From Desulfobacteraceae bacterium UBA2245 (GTDB taxonomy: Bacteria; Desulfobacterota; Desulfobacteria; Desulfobacterales; UBA2245), in NCBI GenBank assembly GCA_002347265.1, contig DDYB01000023.1, positions 87,131-151,130 on the forward strand: a stretch of 64,000 nt of DNA, read 5' to 3'. The stretch's first letter is position 1, and every line of letters starts with the position of its first letter. Below are positions 42,536-50,179 of this stretch, in pieces. The notes beneath the pieces were generated by a model, which saw only the letters and a program-made list of their open reading frames with translations, ran no database searches and was not told the DNA's origin. A program made the translations under genes and the position numbers.

Positions 42536-44053
42536 TCAGGGTTCGAAAAGATTTTTCGTCGGGAAATCGGGGTCGCTGGTGAGATTGACCCCCAGGCGCC
42601 GAAGTCCCGCTTCGTCCCCGGGCGTGGGGATATGGGTCATGTGGACCTCGCAGCCCTGAAGCTCCTTGAGCTTTTCCATGGCCAGCTGGGCGGCCGGGTT
42701 GGTCGTGGCGCTGACGCTGAGCGCGATGAGCGTCTCCTCCAGATCCATGCTCACCGTCTTTTCGTGGAGCATCTCCGTTTTCAAGTGGCTGATGGAATCG
42801 GTGATGTACGCCGGAAGGAGCTTGATCGGGTGGGGGATCGCGGCGAGGCGCTTGATGGCGTGAAGCACCAGGCTGGAGGCGGCGTGCATGAGGGGGGAAT
42901 TGTTTCCCGTGACGATGGTGCCGTCCCTGAGCTCGATGGCGGCGCCGCAGTAGATTCCCTCGTTTCCCTTTTCCCGTTCCCGGGCCTCCAGGGCGGCGTT
43001 GCGGGCCGGTTCGACCACCTTCCGGTACGCCTGCCCCAGGTTGAAATCCTTCATGAACAATTCCACCCGCTGGACGGTGTCCTTCTCGGCGAAGCCCATG
43101 ACGTACTCGCACCGGTAGCGGAAATAGCGGCGGATGATCTCCTGTTTCGCGGCCTCCCGGGTCACCTCGTCATCCACGATGGCGAAACCGCACCGGTTCA
43201 CCCCCATGTCCGTAGGCGACCGGTAAAAGGATTCTCCCTTCGTGATCTTCTCGATGATCCTTTTCAGGACGGGAAAGGCTTCCACGTCCCGGTTGTAGTT
43301 CACGGCCTTTTGATCGTAGGCTTCGAGGTGGAAGGGATCGATGAGATTGAAATCCTTGATGTCCGCCGTCGCCGCCTCGTAGGCCACGTTGACGGGGTGC
43401 TTCAGGGGGAGGTTCCAGATGGGAAAGGTCTCGAACTTGGCATACCCCGATTTCGTCCCCCTCCGGTAGTCGTGGTAGAACTGGGACAGGCAGGTGGCCA
43501 GTTTCCCGCTTCCCGGGCCGGGGCCGGTGACGATGACCAGGGGCTTGTCCGTCTCGATGTACTCGTTCGCCCCGTACCCCTCGTCGCTCACGACGAGATC
43601 CACGTCGGTGGGGTACCCCTTGGTGTAGCGGTGGGTATAGACCCGGATATTCCGCCGCTCCAGCTTGTTCTTGAAGAGAACGGCCGCCGGCTGGCTCTCG
43701 AACCGGGTGATGACGACGCCGAGAACATGGATGCCCCACTCCCTGAGATCGTCGATGAGCTTCAGGGCGTCGGCATCATAGGTGATTCCGAAATCGGCCC
43801 GGATCTTCTTCCGCTCGATGTCGCCGGCATAGATGCACAGAAGGATGTCCGCCTTGTCCCGGAGACCCTGGAGCAGCCTCATTTTCACGTTGGGGTCGTA
43901 GCCGGGAAGGACGCGGGCGGCATGGTAATCGTAAAGGAGCTTGCCGCCGAACTCGAGGTACAGCCTGCTGTCGAACCGCTTCACCCGCTCCAGGATTTCC
44001 GCGGTCTGTTCCGCGATGTATTTTTCGTTGTCGAAACCGATTCTTCCCCTCAT
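42536..44053 (-). CDS. DUF1846 family protein
   Basis: 505 residues from the ATG at 44053, with GAGGAGG upstream. Starts RIGFDNEKYIAEQTAEILERVKRFDSRLYLEFGGKLLYDYHAARVLPGYDPN, the diagnostic DUF1846 opening. GPGPGSGKLATCLSQFYHDYRRG resembles a P-loop, and TFPIWNLPLKHPVNVAYEAATADI is also conserved. It is present in many anaerobes and Firmicutes. Cytoplasmic, function unproven. Confidence 0.93.
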   Translation of the reverse strand: MRGRIGFDNEKYIAEQTAEILERVKRFDSRLYLEFGGKLLYDYHAARVLPGYDPNVKMRLLQGLRDKADILLCIYAGDIERKKIRADFGITYDADALKLIDDLREWGIHVLGVVITRFESQPAAVLFKNKLERRNIRVYTHRYTKGYPTDVDLVVSDEGYGANEYIETDKPLVIVTGPGPGSGKLATCLSQFYHDYRRGTKSGYAKFETFPIWNLPLKHPVNVAYEAATADIKDFNLIDPFHLEAYDQKAVNYNRDVEAFPVLKRIIEKITKGESFYRSPTDMGVNRCGFAIVDDEVTREAAKQEIIRRYFRYRCEYVMGFAEKDTVQRVELFMKDFNLGQAYRKVVEPARNAALEAREREKGNEGIYCGAAIELRDGTIVTGNNSPLMHAASSLVLHAIKRLAAIPHPIKLLPAYITDSISHLKTEMLHEKTVSMDLEETLIALSVSATTNPAAQLAMEKLKELQGCEVHMTHIPTPGDEAGLRRLGVNLTSDPDFPTKNLFEP

Positions 44054-44220
44054 CCTGCCTCCTCGTTCCTTCTGAAAGATAATTTTGGGGAGAATAATCG
44101 CAAAACAGGGAAAGATCAAGCCCTTGAGGGAAAACAGTCAGAACCGGTTTCCGGTCCGCCCTGCATTGAGCCGCGCAGCGAGGCAAACATGCCGGATTCG
44201 CTGCGAATATTGCATTGTAT

Positions 44221-44543
44221 CTAAAAATTGGCGCACTGATCTTCCCGTTTGCCTCTTACGATGTTGCCGCCGACAGCGGACCTGGAGAGCACATCAACCT
44301 GCGCCGCATTCTTTGCCTGAATATTACCGATGACGTAGATTCGGGAGGCGCTTAGCGCGGCGTTTTTACCAACCTGAATTGAGCACTTTACAAAAGTTCC
44401 ATAAAGCGTGCAGGCCGCGCCCGGGGGACGTCAACCTTTATCGAGCCCGCATAACCGTAACAGGCATAATCTTCGCCATGCGCGATTCCGGCGAAGAGTG
44501 CACATGTCAGCACGACAGCAAGAAGATCGAACCCTTTTTTCAT
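44221..44543 (-). pseudogene. Small secreted repeat-rich protein, frameshifted
   Basis: Starts at ATG 44543 (GGGAGAAAG upstream) with signal peptide MKKGFDLLAVVLTCALFAGIAHG. After GEDYACYGYAGSIKVD the frame must shift at a C5/G3 run (about 44428-44436). It then continues as PPGAACTLYGTFVKCSIQVG, KNAALSASRIYVIGNIQAKN and AAQVDVLSRSAVGGNI, ending at 44221. The segments resemble a small exported beta-helix-like family with GASCTLNGT and VxGNIQAxNA signatures. Either a real pseudogene or an indel in the homopolymer during sequencing. The C-terminal half of the usual family is missing as well. Confidence 0.65.
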
Positions 44544-44689
44544 ATCTTTCTCCCGGTTATCAAATTCAAGAAACCGTGTACGGGCCGCCCGGTTGTTCGC
44601 TGCGCCGAATGCGACGCGGTTCACGCCGCTGAATTTCACGAGGTCAGGTTGACAAGTTCAGCCCTTTTTGATCTATTATCATTGAAATA

Positions 44690-44870
44690 CATTCAAGAGC
44701 GGCGGCTTCGAGACCGTCCCACCATGTCGTCCAGCAGGAGACACAAGACATCAGGCGTTTTTCCGCGATGCGCATTGCCGGCGCCAGTTGATTTTACGGA
44801 CAAACGGCTCAGCCGGCGGATGTGCGTATCTGGTGCCTTGTGTCCGAACACCGGCCTCGAAGCAAGATTC
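44690..44870 (+). pseudogene. Degenerate RAYT transposase relic
   Basis: In one frame from about 44700 the sequence reads AAASRPSHHVVQQ, resembling the AxxxPGLPHHVIQRG start of RAYT transposases. At DNA level the alignment continues through CAGGCGTTTTTCCGCGATG after a frameshift. A later frame gives DVRIWCLVSEH, resembling GVEIWAYCLMPNH around the HUH motif. Several indels; no intact frame. Confidence 0.5.
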
Positions 44871-45056
44871 TTGCCGCACCGACGGGAAAACGGAATGCTT
44901 GTCAAAAAGCGGACCTTTGCCGGAAATGGTCAGATGCGTGACAAAAAAGATCGGCACGGCGTTCCGGGAATCAATGCGTCGAAGGAAAATCATCCTCTGA
45001 TTGCGGCCTGCATCATTTTGAATGTTTTCCCGGTGTGCTGGCAGAAGGAGGTGTAA

Positions 45057-46124
45057 ATGGTTTTTCAGGATTTTTTACAGTACGAAATTCTCGGCAATAC
45101 GGTTGAAGCATACGGCGTCAGCGCCGCCGTTTTCCTGGCTTGCCTTCTGGTCATTCTGGCGCTCAAACATATTGTCGTGCCGCGTCTTAGAAGACTTGCC
45201 GAAAAAACGGAAACCGCGTTCGACGACGTGCTGATCGCCGCCATGGAAAAAAACGCCATTCCCGCTTTCGTCGTGGCCGTGCTGTACATTTCGACCAAGA
45301 GTCTTGCGCTCAACGCGTCTTTGCGGAAAGTCATTTACACCGGCACGGCGGTCCTGGTGGCGTTTTTTGCGGTCCGGTTCATCCTGACGCCGGTCCGGTT
45401 TGGCTTGGAGAAGCAGTGGGTTCGGGCCGGAGCTGACAGTAAGCAGCGGCGGTCGCTCAAGGTCATGCAGACCGGCATTCAGACCCTGATCTGGGTCATC
45501 GCGCTGATCGTGCTGCTTGACAACCTCGGCATCAAGATTTCGACACTGGTTGCGGGGCTGGGCATTGGCGGCATAGCCGTGGCGCTTGCGGCCCAGGCGA
45601 TACTCGGCGATCTTTTCGCCTATTTCATGATCCTGATCGATCATCCGTTCGAAGCCGGCGACTTCATTATCGTCGACGATTACATGGGCGCCATAGAGCA
45701 CATCGGTCTCAAGAGCACGCGTATTCGAAGCCTCGGCGGCGAACTGCTGGTATTCCGCAACACAGATCTCACCGGATCCCGCATCCGCAATTACAAGAAA
45801 ATGGAGCAGCGCCGGGTGGTATTCACCCTTGGCGTAACTTACGGGACCGGCATCGAGCAGGGCAAAAAGATTCCGGGAATCATCGCCTCGATTATCGGCT
45901 CTTTGCCGAATGCCCGTTTCGACCGGGCGCATTTCAAGGAGTTCGGCGATTTTTCCCTTGTCTACGAGGTCGTTTACTATGTACTTTCCGCGGATTACAA
46001 CCTGTACATGGACATTCAGCAGGAGATCAATTTCAAGATTCGGGAGGAGTTCAAAAAGCTGGGCGCCGAGTTCGCGTTTCCGACCAGCACGGTATACCTT
46101 GAACACGCGATTCAGGGTGCATGA
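45057..46124 (+). CDS. MscS-family mechanosensitive channel
   Basis: 355 residues from the ATG at 45057 behind AAGGAGG. Three or four transmembrane helices precede the pore-lining TM3 and beta domain: TLVAGLGIGGIAVALAAQAILGDLFAYFMILIDHPFEAGDFI, then DYMGAIEHIGLKSTRIRSLGGE and the FRNTDLTGSRIRNY segment. It matches the YnaI/MscS-like branch. Role: turgor release or ion gating. No regulatory domain is added. Confidence 0.93.
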   Translation: MVFQDFLQYEILGNTVEAYGVSAAVFLACLLVILALKHIVVPRLRRLAEKTETAFDDVLIAAMEKNAIPAFVVAVLYISTKSLALNASLRKVIYTGTAVLVAFFAVRFILTPVRFGLEKQWVRAGADSKQRRSLKVMQTGIQTLIWVIALIVLLDNLGIKISTLVAGLGIGGIAVALAAQAILGDLFAYFMILIDHPFEAGDFIIVDDYMGAIEHIGLKSTRIRSLGGELLVFRNTDLTGSRIRNYKKMEQRRVVFTLGVTYGTGIEQGKKIPGIIASIIGSLPNARFDRAHFKEFGDFSLVYEVVYYVLSADYNLYMDIQQEINFKIREEFKKLGAEFAFPTSTVYLEHAIQGA

Positions 46125-46227
46125 AAACCCGTTCGACCAAAATGGGGGCCTCTTTGTTTTCATTCTTTTCGGAAATTGATAGAATTCCGGGCATGGGTTT
46201 TACGCACCGTGACGCGAAGGGGATATC

Positions 46228-47055
46228 ATGACGGATATCAGGATGCTTCTGAATAAACCCGAGTTTCCCCGTTCCGGCCGATACGAGCCGGATTGGGTGC
46301 TCGAAAACCAGATGGGACCCAATGCGCTGTGGCTGGCCGAGTGGCTTTCGAATGCACTGCCCCTCAAACCCGGAATGCGCGTTCTCGATCTGGGTTGCGG
46401 GCGCTCGCTCACCAGCATTTTTATGGCCCGGGAATTCGGCGTACAGGTTTGGGCAGCCGATCTCTGGATTACGCCGGATCACAACCGGAAAAGGGCTGAG
46501 GCGGCCGGAGTGGGAGACCTTGTTTTTCCTCTGCGTGCGGAGGCGCATGCCTTGCCGTTTTCGAATGTGTTCTTCGATGTCATCGTATCCGTCGATGCCT
46601 ACCAGTATTTTGGAACGGACGTGCTTTATCTCAGCTACCTGTCGAGATTCCTGCGGCCCGACGGTTTTGTGGGCATCGTGGTTCCGGGCTTGATGCAGCC
46701 GATTGATGACATTCCGGAGCACCTTTCCCGGCCTCTGGCGAACGGAAAGGTTTTCTGGGAGGACGAGTGCTGGAGTTTCAAGACGCCGGACTGGTGGCGG
46801 AAGCACTGGCGTCGAAACAGCACAATGTCCGATATCCGCGTGGACACGCTTCAGGACGGGTGGCGTTACTGGTATGAATTCGAGAAAATTCTTGAAGCAA
46901 CAGGGAAATCCGTTTTTCCATCCGATGCCGAAGGGCTTGAAAGGGATCAGGGAAGATACCTCGGTTTTGTCCGCGCCATCGCAAGGCGCACCGGCCATGC
47001 GGGCGCCAATCTGTATGATCCGGCCATCGGCATTCACTCAGGCGTGGACAGGTGA
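46228..47055 (+). CDS. SAM-dependent methyltransferase (class I)
   Basis: 275 residues from the ATG at 46228 with GAAGGGGA upstream. Motif I is MRVLDLGCGRSLTSIFMAREFG, motif II acidic residue is in VWAADLW, and motif IV region is VFFDVIVSVDAYQYFGTD. C-terminal part KVFWEDECWSFKTPDWWRKHWRRN looks family-specific. Similar to small-molecule methyltransferases (cyclopropane/ubiE-like fold). Substrate unknown. Confidence 0.88.
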   Translation: MTDIRMLLNKPEFPRSGRYEPDWVLENQMGPNALWLAEWLSNALPLKPGMRVLDLGCGRSLTSIFMAREFGVQVWAADLWITPDHNRKRAEAAGVGDLVFPLRAEAHALPFSNVFFDVIVSVDAYQYFGTDVLYLSYLSRFLRPDGFVGIVVPGLMQPIDDIPEHLSRPLANGKVFWEDECWSFKTPDWWRKHWRRNSTMSDIRVDTLQDGWRYWYEFEKILEATGKSVFPSDAEGLERDQGRYLGFVRAIARRTGHAGANLYDPAIGIHSGVDR

Positions 47056-47184
47056 TGACGCTGCGGAAAATCGGGAGGCATCGGGTTCGAAAATCGTCTT
47101 CGGAAGAGGTCCGGCCATGGGATCAGGTGCGAAACACAGAACTTCTTGATCGCCCCTCTTGAAGTAGGATAAAGAGAAGTTGTT

Positions 47185-47964
47185 ATGACGAAAAGATTTC
47201 GTATCGCGCCATGGATTCTATTGCCCTTCATCCTGTTTTCCGGGGTTGCATGGGCATCTTCCGAACCCAAACTGATCCTTCAGGAGACCTTTGGGGTTCA
47301 TCCCGCCGTCTTCAACTATTCCGAATATGAATATAATGGGAATACGGTCAGCGTCATTCGGTCTGATCCGCGGTTTTTCGATTTCGCAGTCGCCTGTGCA
47401 AAGCCGCCGAAATCCGTCAGCCAGTTCCACAATGAGAACCCAAGCGCCATGTTTACCCTGAATGGCGGTTACTGGGATCAAGATTATGTGCCGACAGACC
47501 TTTGCGTCGTGGACGGAAAGGTCATTAAACCGGTCAATACCGCAAACAGCCACTTCGGCCTGTTTGCCGTCCGCCGCAACGGCGAGCTGGTCATCGGCGA
47601 TTTGAAAAGAAAGCCGCTGAGTCAGGTCGATGTCAATGATTTCCGCTACGCCCTGAAAAGCGGCCCCCATCTGCTGAGAAAAGGGGCACCGGTCGAGTTC
47701 AAATCCAGCAGCAGCCATTCCAGAACCGTTCTGGGGAAAGACGTCCAAAACAACGTTCTGTTCGTCATCACGAAGTTAGGGAAGATGACGTACTCCGAGA
47801 TGATCCGCTTTATCATGGATTCCGGACTCGGCATGGCCGACGCTTTCAATCTGGACGGAGGGGCTTCATCCGGCTTTGCGCTGGGCAAAGGAGACGATAT
47901 CGTTCTGAAGGATACCGTCCGTATCGCCAATGTCATTCAGCTGACCCTGAAGCAACCGCGTTGA
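47185..47964 (+). CDS. Exported phosphodiester glycosidase (NAGPA) family protein
   Basis: 259 residues with a signal peptide ending near SGVAWA-SSE. The NAGPA domain is recognised by FTLNGGYWDQDYVPTDLCVVDGK, ALKSGPHLLRKG, SHSRTVLGKD and the diagnostic FNLDGGASSGFAL near the end. Family members cleave GlcNAc-1-phosphodiesters or act on exopolysaccharides. Periplasmic or secreted. Convergent to an OmpA lipoprotein gene. Confidence 0.88.
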   Translation: MTKRFRIAPWILLPFILFSGVAWASSEPKLILQETFGVHPAVFNYSEYEYNGNTVSVIRSDPRFFDFAVACAKPPKSVSQFHNENPSAMFTLNGGYWDQDYVPTDLCVVDGKVIKPVNTANSHFGLFAVRRNGELVIGDLKRKPLSQVDVNDFRYALKSGPHLLRKGAPVEFKSSSSHSRTVLGKDVQNNVLFVITKLGKMTYSEMIRFIMDSGLGMADAFNLDGGASSGFALGKGDDIVLKDTVRIANVIQLTLKQPR

Positions 47965-48055
47965 ACCGTTTACAGGCCGACTACCTCGGGACGAATCGCC
48001 CTTCGGAGCGCCGCGGATTCGGCCCGAAGGAAGCGCGGAAATCCTCAAAACAAAG

Positions 48056-48083
48056 AAGCCCCCTGAAACGAATCAGGGAGCTT
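48056..48083 (-). terminator. Terminator of the OmpA lipoprotein gene
   Basis: AAGC-C-CCCTGA (48056-48066) pairs with TCAGGG-A-GCTT (48073-48083) with one mismatch. On the minus strand it is followed by a T-rich CTTTGTTTTG. Confidence 0.55.
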
Positions 48084-48207
48084 CTGCCCGCTACCAGATC
48101 TTAATCCTGACGGAGGGATTCCTGGAGCGTCATTGAACGAGGGAGCCCGAACACGGATTGCCTGCGACCGGCTCGATCTTTATGCCATGCATGCAACCCT
48201 GGCCGCT

Positions 48208-48888
48208 TTACGGCGTTTGGGCCTGTGTTTGAGGTGCAATCTTGATTTCCACCCTTCTGTTCAGTTGTCGTCCGGCCTCGGTGTCGTTGGTCGCCACAGG
48301 CATGGTTTCTCCAAACCCCATCACTTCGATGCGACTAAAGGCGATGCCTCGCTGAACCAGCAGGTCTTTTACGGAATTGGCGCGCCGTATGGAAAGGTCC
48401 ATATTGTATGCATCGGAACCAACGCTGTCGGTATGCCCGTCCACTCGAATGAAAGTGTCAGGGTATTGCGTCAGCACGCCTGCCACCCGGTCGATTTCAG
48501 AGTAAAGGCCTGGCCGCACTTCCGCGGAGTTTGTATCGAATGTCACATCGCCCTTGAAGGTCACCGCCAGAAGGTTGCCGTCCCTGGATACGGAAGCGGC
48601 TTCCGAGGTGGCCAGAACATTGCGCATGTCTCTTTCCTGATTGTCCATCATTCTGCCGACTCCGGCGCCCCCAAGTCCTCCCACGGCGGCTCCGATGGCA
48701 GCGCCGATGAGGGTGGCTTTCGTATCGCGGCCGATGACCTGACCGAGTATTGCGCCGGCTGCTGCTCCGCCCGCTGCTCCGTAAAGACCGCCCTTCTGAG
48801 TTTTGGTCATGGGCTCAGTCGAAGTCGTTGCGCAGCCCGCCAGAATCAAGGTAAAACACAGAAAAATACAAATTCTTGTCCGGTTCAT
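48208..48888 (-). CDS. OmpA-family lipoprotein with glycine zipper
   Basis: 226 residues. Lipobox LILAGC at 15-20. The glycine-rich segment GGLYGAAGGAAAGAILGQVIG and ATLIGAAIGAAVGGLGGAGVG form a membrane-embedding glycine zipper. C-terminal OmpA domain binds peptidoglycan: VTFDTNSAEVRPG, RVDGHTDSVGSDAYNMDLSIRRANSV, and NDTEAGRQLNRRVEI with the conserved Asp and Arg. YfiB/PAL-like outer-membrane to cell-wall linker. Confidence 0.93.
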   Translation of the reverse strand: MNRTRICIFLCFTLILAGCATTSTEPMTKTQKGGLYGAAGGAAAGAILGQVIGRDTKATLIGAAIGAAVGGLGGAGVGRMMDNQERDMRNVLATSEAASVSRDGNLLAVTFKGDVTFDTNSAEVRPGLYSEIDRVAGVLTQYPDTFIRVDGHTDSVGSDAYNMDLSIRRANSVKDLLVQRGIAFSRIEVMGFGETMPVATNDTEAGRQLNRRVEIKIAPQTQAQTP

Positions 48889-49027
48889 TTTTGTCCTCCT
48901 TTCAAAAGCCTTATCTTATCGGATTATCTTCGATATTCCTTGATAACAAATTGTTATTGATGGGGATAGTATGGGCAACAACCACTTGCAGGGCAAAGGG
49001 AGGCTGACCGCTTTGCCCGGTTTCGCC

Positions 49028-49492
49028 CTACTTGATTTCTCCCGTTTTGTCGAAGGGTATGCGGAAAGACGGTGATCCCGCGTGCAGAGACCCTCTCAGC
49101 CGGTACTTGAATCCCGAGGCGTAGCTTCCCCTGCTTGCCGCCGAGAACTGCTTCAGGATGCTGGTGAGCCCGGTGTAGGCCTCCACCTGAACGATCTCCG
49201 TGCTGAGGCGTGCCACCTTCAGGCTCTGATTGGAAACCCCGCTGGCGAAAGGCTCACCGTTGATATCGAGATCGAAGACAAGCCCGGAGATGTTCAGATC
49301 CCTCTCGGTGGGATTCTGAATGCGGAGCTCCAGAACAAAGGTCTGCTCCATGAGCCGCATCTCCTTGGGGATAATGTTCACGATATCGACGTGCGGCTTC
49401 TCCCCCTTCCAGAAGAGCGCGGCGCATCCGGATACCAGAGCCGCAAAGAACACGAGCACCAAAACGCATGCCGAAACGACTTCCCGTCTCAT
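49028..49492 (-). CDS. LEA type 2 family lipoprotein
   Basis: 154 residues. Lipobox region VSGCAALFWKG. The LEA2 (WHy) fold is indicated by PHVDIVNIIPKEMRLMEQTFVLELRIQNPTERDLNISGLVFDLDINGEPFASGVSN. Similar small lipoproteins are found next to envelope-stress genes in Proteobacteria; here the neighbours are OmpA and a Tyr-rich lipoprotein-like gene in the same orientation. Role in envelope maintenance inferred. Confidence 0.88.
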   Translation of the reverse strand: MRREVVSACVLVLVFFAALVSGCAALFWKGEKPHVDIVNIIPKEMRLMEQTFVLELRIQNPTERDLNISGLVFDLDINGEPFASGVSNQSLKVARLSTEIVQVEAYTGLTSILKQFSAASRGSYASGFKYRLRGSLHAGSPSFRIPFDKTGEIK

Positions 49493-49619
49493 CGCCGCTG
49501 CCCCCTTTTACAGGCAAACTCATTCGGCCCATTCAAACGATATTTCAAACAGCCATCCCTATTTCAATCGACAAAAAGGCGAAACAGCGCGACTTCGCCT
49601 ATGAACCCGTTATTTCATC

Positions 49620-49928
49620 TTACCGTCTCGGGTATCGGTAATCATACCGTTTTTGTTCGTGAGGCCTGCTTTTTTTATACCTGACTTCTCTCGGGTAATG
49701 GTTTTTGGGAAGATTTATCCAGGGACCGCTTCTGGACTGCGAGTAATACCATCGGCTGTCATGATGATAATAGTGATAGTTTCTGTAGACGTAGTAGGGT
49801 TCATACAATTCCACGTACGCCGGAAGGGGCGGTGCGATGGCGATGCTTGTGCCATGAGGTCCCACGGATGCAACGCATGATATGCACGCAAGCGATGCAA
49901 AAAAAGGGAGTAGCCATAATTTTTTCAT
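49620..49928 (-). CDS. Tyr/His/Pro-rich exported protein
   Basis: 102 residues from the ATG at 49928 (GAGGAT upstream). The signal peptide MKKLWLLPFFASLACISC may carry a lipobox-like cysteine. Mature part is rich in Tyr and His (VELYEPYYVYRNYHYYHHDSRWYYS). Similar small exported proteins occur in Desulfobacterota and Geobacter-like genomes, but I know of no function. Oriented with the LEA2 and OmpA genes. Confidence 0.7.
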   Translation of the reverse strand: MKKLWLLPFFASLACISCVASVGPHGTSIAIAPPLPAYVELYEPYYVYRNYHYYHHDSRWYYSQSRSGPWINLPKNHYPREVRYKKSRPHEQKRYDYRYPRR

Positions 49929-50179
49929 GTCATCCTCCATGTTGGTTGCTTCAGTTCATCATTACTACCGATGTCGATCCTTGTCAAACTTTTCCGGGAT
50001 ATTGCCATTATAACTTCTTGAAATCAAATCAAATTGTCCAATTACCCATGCCTTTGACGCAGCTCGAAGCAGGTTTTGAGAAGGTTTCATGTTTTTGGAA
50101 TGTGAAATGGAAATCAGCGGCACGTTTGCCGTTTTTCCGGGATTGATGTATAGTGATTCCTATATAGAAGAGGGCCGTG

